From NCBI GenBank assembly GCA_002729525.1, contig PBYI01000064.1, positions 1 through 64,000 of the forward strand: DNA of 64,000 bases, given 5' to 3'. The notes beneath the pieces are model-generated. The model did no database searches and was not told the origin of the DNA. It was given only the letters and a program-made list of their open reading frames with translations. Made by a program: the position numbers and the translations under genes. Below are positions 34,395-42,447 of the stretch, piece by piece; within the stretch, counting starts at the first letter, position 1, and every line of letters begins with the position of its first letter. This DNA comes from Nocardioides sp. (GTDB lineage Bacteria; Actinomycetota; Actinomycetes; Propionibacteriales; Nocardioidaceae).

Positions 34395-36506
34395 GTGAGC
34401 ACCACGACCGACACCACGTTCGCCATCGGCGTCGACATCGGCGGCACCTTCACCGACTGCGTCCTCCTCGGCGAGGACGGCACCATCGTCGGCGCGAAGT
34501 CACCCACCACACCGCACGACCGATCGGTGGGCTTCTTCGCCTCTATCGAGCGAGCCGGCGAGAAGCTAGGGCTTGACGTGCCCGGACTCTTCGCCCGCAC
34601 CAGCAGACTCGTGCACGGCACCACGACAGGCACCAACGCGATCGTCGCCCGCCACGGCGCCAAGGTCGGCCTGGTCACCACCGCGGGACACGGCGACGTC
34701 ATGTTCCTGATGCGCGGGGGCGGCCGCACGGCCGGGCTCGCGCCCGACGAGGCGCTCCACGTGTTCAGCACTGCCAAGCCGGATCCCCTCGTGCCGCGCC
34801 AGATGATCGTCGAGGTGCCCGAGCGCGTTGACGTCGACGGCGAGGTCGTGGTCGCCCTCGACGAGGACGCCACCCGACAGGCGGTGCGCACGCTGGTCGA
34901 CCAGGGAGTCGAGGCGATCGCGGTGAGCCTGGTGTGGTCCTTCCGCAACCCCGACCACGAGCACCGGGTACGCGACATCGTCGCCGAGATCGCGCCCGAC
35001 CTGTTCGTCACCTGTGCCAGCGACCTGGTCTCCCAGCTCGGCGAGTACGAGCGCACGACGACCGCCATCATGAACGCCTACATCGGGCCCCTCATGACCG
35101 ACTACATCGATCGGATCGAGTCCGGGGCGCGCGAGCGGGGCTTCACCAGCGGTGTGCTCTTCGCACAGTGCGCCGGCGGTGCCATCACCGGCGACGAGGC
35201 CAGGACATCGCCGATCCGGACCGTCCAGTCCGGCCCGGTCGCCGGAATCGTGAGCTCCCAGCTGCTCTGCGAGCAGCTCGGCTACCCGAACGCGCTGCTC
35301 GCCGACATGGGCGGCACCACCTTCGACGTGAGCGTGATCCGCAACCACGACCCGCTCCGACGCCACACCTCGGTCTTCCAGCGCTACGAGCTGGCGCTCC
35401 CGATGCTGGACGTCGAGTCCGTTGGTGCCGGTGGCGGCAGCCTGGCCTGGTTCGACGAGTCGGACCGGCTCAATGTCGGTCCGCAGAGCGCGGGCGCCTT
35501 CCCCGGACCGGTCTGCTACGAGAACGGCAACGACGTCGCCACGGTCACGGACTCCGACGTCGCCCTCGGGATCATCGACCCGGCCGCCTTCCTCAACGGC
35601 CGGATGAAGATCAACGGCGGCGCCAGCCGGGACGCCCTTCAACGGGTCGGCGACCGACTCGCCATCACCGCGCAGGAGGCCGCTGCCGGCGTCAACCGCC
35701 TCGTCGACGCCAAGATGGCCGACCTCATCCGGAGGATGAGCGTGATGCGGGGTCTCGACCCCCGACACTTCGTGATGCTGGCGTTCGGCGGCGGCGGACC
35801 GGTGCACGCCTGCGCCGTCGCACGCGAGGCGGGGGTCAAGAAGGTCGTGGTGCCGCTACCGCACGTCGCCGCGATGTGGTTGGCGCTGGGAGCAGCCGTC
35901 AGCGACGTCACGCACATCTACCAGACGCCGGCCGAGATCCGCCTGCCCGTGCAGCCGGACCAGCTGAACGCCATCCTCGGTGAGATGGAGACCCGCGCGC
36001 GGGACACCATCCGGCACGAGGGATTCGGCGACGTCGAGCCGAATTTCACCCGGACGCTCCGGATGAAGTACGCCGCGCAGGTCTTCGACGTCGAGGTGCC
36101 CCTGGGCGCGGGGCCGCTCGACGACGCCGCAGTGTCCGAGATCGCCGGCGACTTCGCCCGGATCTACGACGACCTCTTCGGCAAGGGTTCCGGTTTCGCC
36201 GAGGCCGGCGTCGTCATCACCTCCGTCAGCCTCCAGGCGACCGTCCCCACCCACAAGCCCGAGCTGCCGCGCGTCGACGAGGCCTCCTCCGACGCCATCG
36301 TCTCCCGCAGCCATCGCTCGGTCTTCTGGGCGGAGGAGGGTCGCGAGGTGGACACCTACGTGGTCCGCCTCGACCAGGGCGTGGTCGACGAGACGATCAC
36401 CGGGCCGGCCCTAATCGAGCTGCCCGACACGGTCGTCGTGGTCCACCCGGGTGAGTCGGCGTCCTTCGACGACCGGGGCAACCTGGTCGTGGTCATCTCG
36501 GAGTGA
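34395..36506 (+). CDS. HyuA / ketone carboxylase beta-like ATP-binding subunit
   Basis: 703 residues from GTG 34395. The ASKHA-type phosphate-binding loops are visible: FAIGVDIGGTFTDCVLLGED near the start and ALLADMGGTTFDVSVI at about residue 305. Also present are LVHGTTTGTNAIVAR, DLVSQLGEYERTTTAIMNAY and MLAFGGGGPVHACAVA, all HyuA hallmarks. In acetone, acetophenone and oxoprolinase systems this subunit phosphorylates the carbonyl or bicarbonate using ATP. It lies 40 bases after HyuB and overlaps the SDR that follows, so the three are one transcription unit. Confidence 0.92.
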   Translation: MSTTTDTTFAIGVDIGGTFTDCVLLGEDGTIVGAKSPTTPHDRSVGFFASIERAGEKLGLDVPGLFARTSRLVHGTTTGTNAIVARHGAKVGLVTTAGHGDVMFLMRGGGRTAGLAPDEALHVFSTAKPDPLVPRQMIVEVPERVDVDGEVVVALDEDATRQAVRTLVDQGVEAIAVSLVWSFRNPDHEHRVRDIVAEIAPDLFVTCASDLVSQLGEYERTTTAIMNAYIGPLMTDYIDRIESGARERGFTSGVLFAQCAGGAITGDEARTSPIRTVQSGPVAGIVSSQLLCEQLGYPNALLADMGGTTFDVSVIRNHDPLRRHTSVFQRYELALPMLDVESVGAGGGSLAWFDESDRLNVGPQSAGAFPGPVCYENGNDVATVTDSDVALGIIDPAAFLNGRMKINGGASRDALQRVGDRLAITAQEAAAGVNRLVDAKMADLIRRMSVMRGLDPRHFVMLAFGGGGPVHACAVAREAGVKKVVVPLPHVAAMWLALGAAVSDVTHIYQTPAEIRLPVQPDQLNAILGEMETRARDTIRHEGFGDVEPNFTRTLRMKYAAQVFDVEVPLGAGPLDDAAVSEIAGDFARIYDDLFGKGSGFAEAGVVITSVSLQATVPTHKPELPRVDEASSDAIVSRSHRSVFWAEEGREVDTYVVRLDQGVVDETITGPALIELPDTVVVVHPGESASFDDRGNLVVVISE

Positions 36507-37312
36507 CCGGGCTGCTCGCTGCCGGGCCACCACCCAGCCTCGCCGGACTGGGGCTGGGTGGTGCCTCCGCGCTGGTCACCGGAGCCGCCCAGGGGATCGG
36601 CGCGGCCGTGGCGGCCCGACTCGTCGCCGAGGGCGCGGCCGTACTGCTGTGCGACCTCGACGTGGATCGGGCCGATGCCCTCGCGCGGCAGCTCGAGGCG
36701 AGCCGACCGGACGCACGCGTCGCCGTACGACGGACCGACGTCACCGACGAGGGCGACGTCCGCGACGCCGTGGACGACGCTGTCGACCGGTTCGGCCGCC
36801 TCGACGTCGCGGTCAACAATGCTGCGGTCATCCCCGACCACCGGCCTCTCGTCGACGCCCGTCTCGAGGACTTCCGCCGCGTGACCGCGGTCGACCTCGA
36901 GGGCGTCTTCCTCTGCCTCAAGCACGAGCTCGCTGTCATGGCACCGGCGGGTGCGGGAAGCATCGTCAATGTCGCGTCCGTCAACGGCCGGCGGGCCCAG
37001 CCGCTCGCCGCGGCGTACAACGCCGCCAAGCACGGGGTCATCGGGCTCACCCGGACCGCCGCGACCGAGCACGTCGCGGACGGCGTGCGAGTTAATGCGG
37101 TCTGCCCGGGCGCGACACGCACACCGATGATGGAGTCCGCGATGGCGCGCCGTGGCGTGGACGCCGACCAGCACGCGGCACGACTGAGTCCGATGGGGCG
37201 CTTCGCCGAGCCGTCCGAGATCGCCTCCGCCATCGGTTGGCTCTGCTCCCCGGCGGCCTCGTTCGTGACCGGCGAGGTCCTCGTCGTCGACGGCGGCTAT
37301 CTCACGTGCTGA
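36503..37312 (+). CDS. short-chain dehydrogenase/reductase (SDR)
   Basis: 269 residues from GTG 36503, overlapping the HyuA stop (GTGA). Cofactor motif ALVTGAAQGIGAAVAARL, an Asp after the second strand (LLCDLDVDRAD) for NAD(H), the NNAA version of NNAG in VAVNNAAVIPD, Ser in NVASVNGRR, and YNAAKHG with Tyr and Lys. The C-terminal GEVLVVDGGYLT is typical. Translational coupling to the ketone-carboxylase-like subunits suggests it makes their ketone substrate from an alcohol or reduces the resulting beta-keto acid. Confidence 0.9.
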   Translation: MTGLLAAGPPPSLAGLGLGGASALVTGAAQGIGAAVAARLVAEGAAVLLCDLDVDRADALARQLEASRPDARVAVRRTDVTDEGDVRDAVDDAVDRFGRLDVAVNNAAVIPDHRPLVDARLEDFRRVTAVDLEGVFLCLKHELAVMAPAGAGSIVNVASVNGRRAQPLAAAYNAAKHGVIGLTRTAATEHVADGVRVNAVCPGATRTPMMESAMARRGVDADQHAARLSPMGRFAEPSEIASAIGWLCSPAASFVTGEVLVVDGGYLTC

Positions 37313-37326
37313 CCGATCCCACGGAT

Positions 37327-37352
37327 GGCGTCGACCCGACGCGGTCGACGCC
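37327..37352. terminator. hairpin downstream of the HyuBA-SDR operon
   Basis: A 10-bp stem GGCGTCGACC / GGTCGACGCC with a 6-base loop, 14 bases after the SDR stop. No U-tract follows. Confidence 0.6.
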
Positions 37353-37420
37353 GAGAGCATGACGGTCGTGCTGTCCTACGCGGTCGAGTTCGACCGCTGG
37401 TGCGGGCCGAGTGGCTCGGC

Positions 37421-37461
37421 GGCGGTGACGGTGCTCCCGTGGGGGTGGGCCCGTCACCGCC
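37421..37461. terminator. hairpin at the end of the CoA-transferase pair
   Basis: An 11-bp stem GGCGGTGACGG / CCGTCACCGCC with a 19-base loop, 28 bases past the leftward racemase/transferase stop. With the hairpin at 37327 it insulates the convergent operons. A 44-codon open frame at 37360 overlaps it and does not look like a gene. Confidence 0.55.
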
Positions 37462-37489
37462 GTCGTACGCCGGGGCGACGAACAGAGGG

Positions 37490-38662
37490 CTAGCCGAGGT
37501 TCGGCTCGCTCACGACGCCGGCGTCGAGAAGTGCACGCACCGCTGCCCCGGCGACGCCCCACGCGGCGAGGGCCGAACGTGTGTCGGTGCCCGGCGGGCG
37601 CGGTGGGTGACCGGCGGTCGTCGGAGTCCGCGAGAAGCGGGGGGACGGGGCCGGCTGCCGTACGTCGTCGACCTCCAGCAGCGCTCCGCGCGCGTCGAGC
37701 TGTGCGTCGTTGTGCGCCTCGCCCAGGTCGAGGACGGGCGACACGCACGCGTCCACGCGCGAGAAGATCTCGGCCCACTCGTCGCGCGTCCGGGTCGCGA
37801 ACGACGCCTCCAGGCAACGGCGGATCCGCGGCCACGCGGCCCGGTCGTGCTGGAGTGCCGGGTCGACATCCACATCGAGGGTCTCGACGAGGCGCTTAAA
37901 GAAGACCGGTTCCACGGCGCCCACAGCGACGTACCCGCCGTCGGCGCACCGGTACGTCCGGTAGTGCGGCGAGCCGCCGTCGACGAAGTTGCTCTCCCGC
38001 TCATCGGAGAGGGCACCTGCGGAGTGGTAGCCGTACGTCGTGGCGAGCAGCGTGGCCACGCCCTCTGCCATGGACACGTCGACGACCTGACCAGGGCCAC
38101 CGCGGGCGACGGCCTGCAGCGCCGCCAGGACGCCGATGAGGGCGGACATGCCGCCGCCGCCGAAATCGCCGACGAGGTTGAGTGGCGGCACCGGAGGGCC
38201 GCTCCTCTCGCCGATCGCGTTCAAGGCTCCGGTCACCGCCACGTAGTTGATGTCGTGACCGCCAAGCTGGGCTCGCGGGCCGTCCTGGCCCCAGCCGGTG
38301 ATCCGGGTGTAGACGAGCGACGGATTGGCAGTGAGGCAGGCGTCCGGTCCGACGCCGAGGCGCTCGCACACGCCCGGGCGGAACCCCTCGAGGAACACGT
38401 CGGCGGTGCGGGCGAGGTCGAGGACGAGGTCCGCGGCGCCCGGTGCCTTCATGTCGATCGCGACACTGCGCCGACCGCGGCCGACGACGTCGAACCGAGG
38501 GGGGACGAGCTTCACCGTCCTTCCTGTGCTGCGCTCCAGGCGCAGGACGTCGGCACCCATGTCGGCCAGCACCATGCCCGCGAACGGCACCGGCCCCTGA
38601 CCGGCCATCTCCAGGACCCGTACGCCGTCGAGCGGGCCGGTCGGAGTGTCAGGCCAGGACAC
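37490..38662 (-). CDS. class III CoA-transferase family, alpha-methylacyl-CoA racemase (AMACR)-like
   Basis: 390 residues from GTG 38662, which has GGAGGA upstream and overlaps the preceding gene by 14 bases. Family motifs: VRVLEMAGQGPVPFAGMVLA and DMGADVLRLERSTGR. The segment LGGHDINYVAVTGALNAIG carries the His-Asp pattern characteristic of AMACR, and RITGWGQDGPRA is also AMACR-like. It probably epimerises a 2-methylacyl-CoA so that a stereospecific acyl-CoA dehydrogenase can act, or transfers CoA. Pairing with the neighbouring CaiB protein suggests a joint function. Confidence 0.88.
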   Translation of the reverse strand: MSWPDTPTGPLDGVRVLEMAGQGPVPFAGMVLADMGADVLRLERSTGRTVKLVPPRFDVVGRGRRSVAIDMKAPGAADLVLDLARTADVFLEGFRPGVCERLGVGPDACLTANPSLVYTRITGWGQDGPRAQLGGHDINYVAVTGALNAIGERSGPPVPPLNLVGDFGGGGMSALIGVLAALQAVARGGPGQVVDVSMAEGVATLLATTYGYHSAGALSDERESNFVDGGSPHYRTYRCADGGYVAVGAVEPVFFKRLVETLDVDVDPALQHDRAAWPRIRRCLEASFATRTRDEWAEIFSRVDACVSPVLDLGEAHNDAQLDARGALLEVDDVRQPAPSPRFSRTPTTAGHPPRPPGTDTRSALAAWGVAGAAVRALLDAGVVSEPNLG

Positions 38663-39821
38663 CGGAGTCCTCCAGCTTCGCCACGAGGTCCGGGTTGAGG
38701 CCGAGGGTGTCGACCAGTACGTCTCGGTTGTCGGCGCCCACACGGCCGGGGCCGCGTACAGGTGCCGGCCCGGTGAGCGGGTTTGCGACGACGGACGCGC
38801 CGGGCACTCCATGGACAGGGGCGAGCCCCGTCCGGCTGTGCCGGCGGTGCAGCTCGACAGCGTCGGGCAGGTCCCGGACCTGGCCGACCGGTACGCCGGC
38901 GGCGTCGAGCCGCTCCACCCACGTGTCGGCGTCCGCGTTATGGAGGGCAGCGGTGATGGCGTCGTCGAGCGCGGCTCGGTGGGCGAGCCGACCTGCGTTG
39001 TCGACGAAACGTGGGTCGTCGGCCAGGGCAACTCCCAGTGCCGACGAGAGCCTGCGGAAGAGGGTGTCGCTGGCCGCGCCCAGGACGATCTCCGTCGTCG
39101 CCGTCGGGTACGCGCCGAGGGGCGTCACCACCGACGTCGCCGAACCCATGCGGACCGGCGACTCGCCGGTGAGCAGGTGGGCGGCCACGCGGTCGCCGAG
39201 CAGGTGCTGTGCGACGTCGGCCATTGTGATGGTCAGCGCCACCCGGTCGCGTTCGCCATGGAGGGCGGCGGCCGCACCGTAGGCCGCCCAGAGCCCGGTG
39301 GTGTGGTCGAGGAGGCTGCCCGGAAGCCGCGCGGGCGGGCCGGCCGCGTCGCCGGTGAGGTGGAGCATCCCCGACTCCGCCTGCACCATGAGGTCGTAGC
39401 CGGGACGTCCGGCGTCCACCGGGTAGAACGCCTCGACGCTGACGTGCACCAGACGCGGGTTGACCGCATGGCACGCAGCGGCGTCGACGCCGAGGACCTC
39501 CGCCTTGCCGGGGCGGAGGTTCTGCACCGCTACGTCGGCCCACCGCAGCAGGACCTCGAGGACCTGTGCGGCCTTGGGTGAGCGGAGGTCCAGCGCCACG
39601 CACCGCTTGCTTCGGTTCATGGCGTACGCCATCGCGCTGGTCCCGTCCGCCGCCCGCGGCTCCATGCCGCGCGACGTGTCACCCGTCGGCGACTCGACCT
39701 TCACGACGTCGGCCCCCAGGTCGGCCAGCAGGCTCGTCGCCTGCGGGCCTGCGATGTTCATGCCGAGGTCGAGGACCCTGGTGCCCGCGAGCGGCTGGAA
39801 GGGGCTGCTGTCGACAGTCAC
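38649..39821 (-). CDS. class III CoA-transferase (CaiB/BaiF family)
   Basis: 390 residues. The N-terminus TRVLDLGMNIAGPQATSLLA and LGADVVKVESPTGDTSRGM match the family, and the catalytic Asp is in GYDLMVQAESGMLHLTG. The GTG start at 39821 is preceded at 6 bases by TATTAT with no ribosome site, so a leaderless message is likely; the island operator covers that box. First gene of a two-gene leftward operon with the AMACR-like protein, at the right-hand edge of the regulon. It probably loads CoA onto an acid intermediate. Confidence 0.9.
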   Translation of the reverse strand: MTVDSSPFQPLAGTRVLDLGMNIAGPQATSLLADLGADVVKVESPTGDTSRGMEPRAADGTSAMAYAMNRSKRCVALDLRSPKAAQVLEVLLRWADVAVQNLRPGKAEVLGVDAAACHAVNPRLVHVSVEAFYPVDAGRPGYDLMVQAESGMLHLTGDAAGPPARLPGSLLDHTTGLWAAYGAAAALHGERDRVALTITMADVAQHLLGDRVAAHLLTGESPVRMGSATSVVTPLGAYPTATTEIVLGAASDTLFRRLSSALGVALADDPRFVDNAGRLAHRAALDDAITAALHNADADTWVERLDAAGVPVGQVRDLPDAVELHRRHSRTGLAPVHGVPGASVVANPLTGPAPVRGPGRVGADNRDVLVDTLGLNPDLVAKLEDSGVLA

Positions 39822-39823
39822 AA

Positions 39824-39834
39824 ATTCATAATAA
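39824..39834 (+). promoter_or_regulatory. shared operator motif, copy 10
   Basis: ATTCATAATAA, overlapping the -10 box of the leaderless CoA-transferase gene. It resembles copies 3 and 8 and marks the last member of the regulon. Confidence 0.5.
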
Positions 39835-39898
39835 GGGTAATGATGTATTCGTGTCGTCGTGACCGAGCTCGGGACCTGCGATCGCTAGGGTCGGCCTC

Positions 39899-40192
39899 AT
39901 GACCGTCATCGCGACCCTCGAGCTCCGCCTGCGCCCCGACTCCCTGGACGAGGCCCGCACCATCCTGCGCCGCGTCCTCGCCGAGACCCGGGCCTTCGAC
40001 GGGTGCGAGGGCGTCGACGTGATGGTCGACGAGACCGACCCGGCGCACGTGGTGGCCGTCGAGCGGTGGCGGGACATGGAGGCCGACTCGGCGTACCGGG
40101 CGTTCCGCGCCGGTCCCGGGAAGATCACCGACTTCGCCACGATCCTGGCCGGCGCCCCGGTGCTCACGCGGGGTGAGGTCGCCGACCTCTAA
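39899..40192 (+). CDS. ABM-domain (antibiotic biosynthesis monooxygenase-like) protein
   Basis: 97 residues with the ferredoxin-like ABM barrel: TVIATLELRLRPDSLDEARTIL as strand and helix, FDGCEGVDVMVDETDPAHVV as the middle strands, and VERWRDMEADSAYRAFR as the closing helix. A TAGGGT box lies 7 bases before the ATG, so the transcript is probably leaderless. Members are quinol monooxygenases, haem-degrading enzymes or simple dimeric binders. No island operator precedes it on its own side, so membership in the catabolic regulon is doubtful. Confidence 0.8.
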   Translation: MTVIATLELRLRPDSLDEARTILRRVLAETRAFDGCEGVDVMVDETDPAHVVAVERWRDMEADSAYRAFRAGPGKITDFATILAGAPVLTRGEVADL

Positions 40193-40320
40193 GGTGACCC
40201 AGGGGGCGGCGTGTCCTGTGGGCGCCGCGGTGCGCGCCGATCGATGGCAGTGTCAGACTGACGGGGATCCCGGTCCCGGTGAGGCGACCCGGTCGTCGAG
40301 GGAGGTCCCGGGGGAGTGCG

Positions 40321-41508
40321 GTGCTGTCGCGCAGGGCGACGTTCGTGGTGGCGTCGGCATCGCTGATCTGGACGTTCTTCGCCTCCGGCACCCCGGTGCC
40401 GCTCTACAACACCTACCGCGCCGAGAACGGACTCACGAGCGCCGACCTGGTGCTCACGACCGTCGTCTACCTCGCCTCCACCGCGGCGGCGCTGCTGGTG
40501 CTCGGACGGCTGTCGGACCACCTCGGACGGCGCCCCATCGCGGCCCTCGCGCTCGCGAGCTCGCTGGCCGGAGCGCTGGTGCTGATGCACGTCGAGGCCG
40601 TGGGCTGGCTGGTAGCCGGTCGGGTGCTCCAGGGCGTCGCGTGCGGCATGGCGTCGTCCGCGCTCGGGTCGTACGTCATCGACACCGCGCCGCGCCGACC
40701 GCCGTGGCTCGCCGCCGTCATCACCAGCACCGCGCCGCAGCTCTCGATCCCGGTCGGGGCCCTCGTCGCGGGGTCGTTGGTCGACCTGGCGCCGGCGCCG
40801 CGGGTGCTCGTCTACGCGTTCGTCGCGACCGGGCTGGGCCTCGGCATCCTGCTGGTCGCCCTGTGTCCCGAGACCGTCGGGCGACGCAGCGTCCGTGGCG
40901 GGCTCGCGGCGCTGCGCCCGCAGGTCGCCATCCCGGCGGGGGCCGGCCCGGCCATGCTGGTCGCGGGTGGCGTCGCGGTCGCGACCTGGTCGCTCGGCGG
41001 CTTCTTCCAGGGCTACTCGCCGATGATCGCCAGCGAGCGACTCGGGTCGGACAACGCGCTCCTTGTCGCGGTCGTCCTGGCCTCGCTGATGCTGCTCGCC
41101 CCGCTCGGCGGTGCTGCGGGTGGACGCTGGTCGCCCCGTACGTCGGTCGCCGTCGGCATGCTCGTCTTCGCTGCCTCGACGGTGGTCATCGTCGTCGGCA
41201 TCGTGGCGGGCACGGCGGTCCTGCTCGTGGTCGCCGAGCTGGTCGCCGCCTTCGGCATGGGCATGGCCGCCGCGGGCGGTCTGCGCGGCGCGATCCCGTA
41301 CGCCCGCACCGACGAGCGGGCCGGGCTGCTGGCTGCGATCTACCTGGTCTCCTACCTCGGCGCCGCGGTCCCGAGCCTGGTGTCGAGCCGGCTCGTCGAG
41401 CACCTGAGCCTGGTCACGATCGCGGTCGGGCACGGCACGCTCGCGGTCGCCGTCTCCCTCGCGACCGTGGGGCTCGCGCTGCGCACCCCCGCCCCGGCAC
41501 GCGCCTGA
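40321..41508 (+). CDS. MFS transporter
   Basis: 395 residues from GTG 40321, chosen for GGGGGAG four bases upstream; GTG 40279 is an in-frame alternative with a weaker site. About 12 hydrophobic segments are visible. The MFS loop-2 motif appears as LGRLSDHLGRRPIAALAL and the segment GRVLQGVACGMASSALGSYV is typical of drug or metabolite exporters. The substrate is not evident. It stands alone between the ABM gene and an alpha/beta hydrolase, with no recognisable regulator next to it. Confidence 0.88.
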   Translation: MLSRRATFVVASASLIWTFFASGTPVPLYNTYRAENGLTSADLVLTTVVYLASTAAALLVLGRLSDHLGRRPIAALALASSLAGALVLMHVEAVGWLVAGRVLQGVACGMASSALGSYVIDTAPRRPPWLAAVITSTAPQLSIPVGALVAGSLVDLAPAPRVLVYAFVATGLGLGILLVALCPETVGRRSVRGGLAALRPQVAIPAGAGPAMLVAGGVAVATWSLGGFFQGYSPMIASERLGSDNALLVAVVLASLMLLAPLGGAAGGRWSPRTSVAVGMLVFAASTVVIVVGIVAGTAVLLVVAELVAAFGMGMAAAGGLRGAIPYARTDERAGLLAAIYLVSYLGAAVPSLVSSRLVEHLSLVTIAVGHGTLAVAVSLATVGLALRTPAPARA

Positions 41509-41650
41509 CCGCCCTTGTGGCGCCGGTCACACGCCTCTAGCCTGAACTCGGATTCATGTCCTGAAACCAGCGGCCGGGAGGTCACGTGCCACCATCGACG
41601 TCAACGACACGACGCTCCACTACGAGGACGACGGGCCGCGGGACGCGCCG

Positions 41651-42394
41651 GTGCTGCTGATGAGCCCGTCTATGTTCTTCGACACCCGGATGTTCCAGGC
41701 CCAGGCGGACCGGTTCTCCGACCGCTACCGCGTCGTCCGCTACGACCACCGAGGTCAGGGTCGCAGCGCCTCGGCCACCCGCGACCAGCTCGACTACGAC
41801 ACCCTCACCGCCGACGTCGTCGCGCTGATCGGGGCGCTCGACCTGGCGCCCGTCGTCTTCGTCGGCAACTCCATGGGCGGCTTCGTCGGCCTGCGCCTGG
41901 CCGCCCGTCATCCCGAGCTGCTGCGGTCGGCGGTGCTGATGGGCACCTCCGCCGACGCGGAGGACCCCGAGGCCGCCGCGGTGATGGACCAGCTGATCGA
42001 CGTCGTCGCCGAGCACGGCGTCGCGCCCGTGATCGACGGTGTCCTGCAGTTCATGATGGGCGACACGACCCTCACCGACCCGAGCCGCGTCGACGTGCTC
42101 GCAGGGGTGCGCGAGCTGCTGCTCAGCCGTGGACCGGCGTACGCCGACGCGGCCTGGCACATCGCTCACCGACCGGGCGTGCTCGACGAGCTCGGCGACA
42201 TCAGCGTCCCGCTCGTGGTCGTCGCCGGCACCGAGGACCACACCTACCCGCCGCCGAAGTCGGAGCAGATCGTCGCCGGCGTACCGCACGCGGAGCTCGT
42301 CGTCATGGAGCGCACGGGGCACGTCCACGCGCTGGAGAACCCCGAGGCGGTCAACGACGTGCTGGAGAAGCACCTCGCGAGCCTCGGGATCTGA
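41651..42394 (+). CDS. alpha/beta-hydrolase (3-oxoadipate enol-lactonase-like) with unclear start
   Basis: At least 247 residues. The nucleophile elbow is VFVGNSMGGFVGLRLAA (Ser in GNSMG), the acid is in VVVAGTEDHTYPPP, and the His is in ERTGHVHALENP. In-frame sequence upstream (TIDVNDTTLHYEDDGPRDAP) is clearly the first two strands of the fold, yet this frame has no ATG or GTG before GTG 41651; a GTG at 41586 after GGGAGG is one base out of frame. So the natural start is either a rare codon or lost by a one-base deletion. The coordinates given are conservative. Confidence 0.78.
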   Translation: MLLMSPSMFFDTRMFQAQADRFSDRYRVVRYDHRGQGRSASATRDQLDYDTLTADVVALIGALDLAPVVFVGNSMGGFVGLRLAARHPELLRSAVLMGTSADAEDPEAAAVMDQLIDVVAEHGVAPVIDGVLQFMMGDTTLTDPSRVDVLAGVRELLLSRGPAYADAAWHIAHRPGVLDELGDISVPLVVVAGTEDHTYPPPKSEQIVAGVPHAELVVMERTGHVHALENPEAVNDVLEKHLASLGI

Positions 42395-42447
42395 CGGCTT
42401 TCCTCTCAAGACGAATCGCCGCACCGGACCAGGTCGCCCGGCGAGCG

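Noticed and set aside
37360..37494. Short open frame of 44 codons on the plus strand
   Set aside because: It overlaps a terminator hairpin, has no ribosome site and the product resembles nothing.
1..39821. Classical steroid (cholesterol/cholate) degradation cluster
   Set aside because: KstD-like and Chs/Ltp2-like proteins are present, but ring-degrading genes (KshAB, HsaABCD-type) are absent in the window, so the steroid label is not supported.
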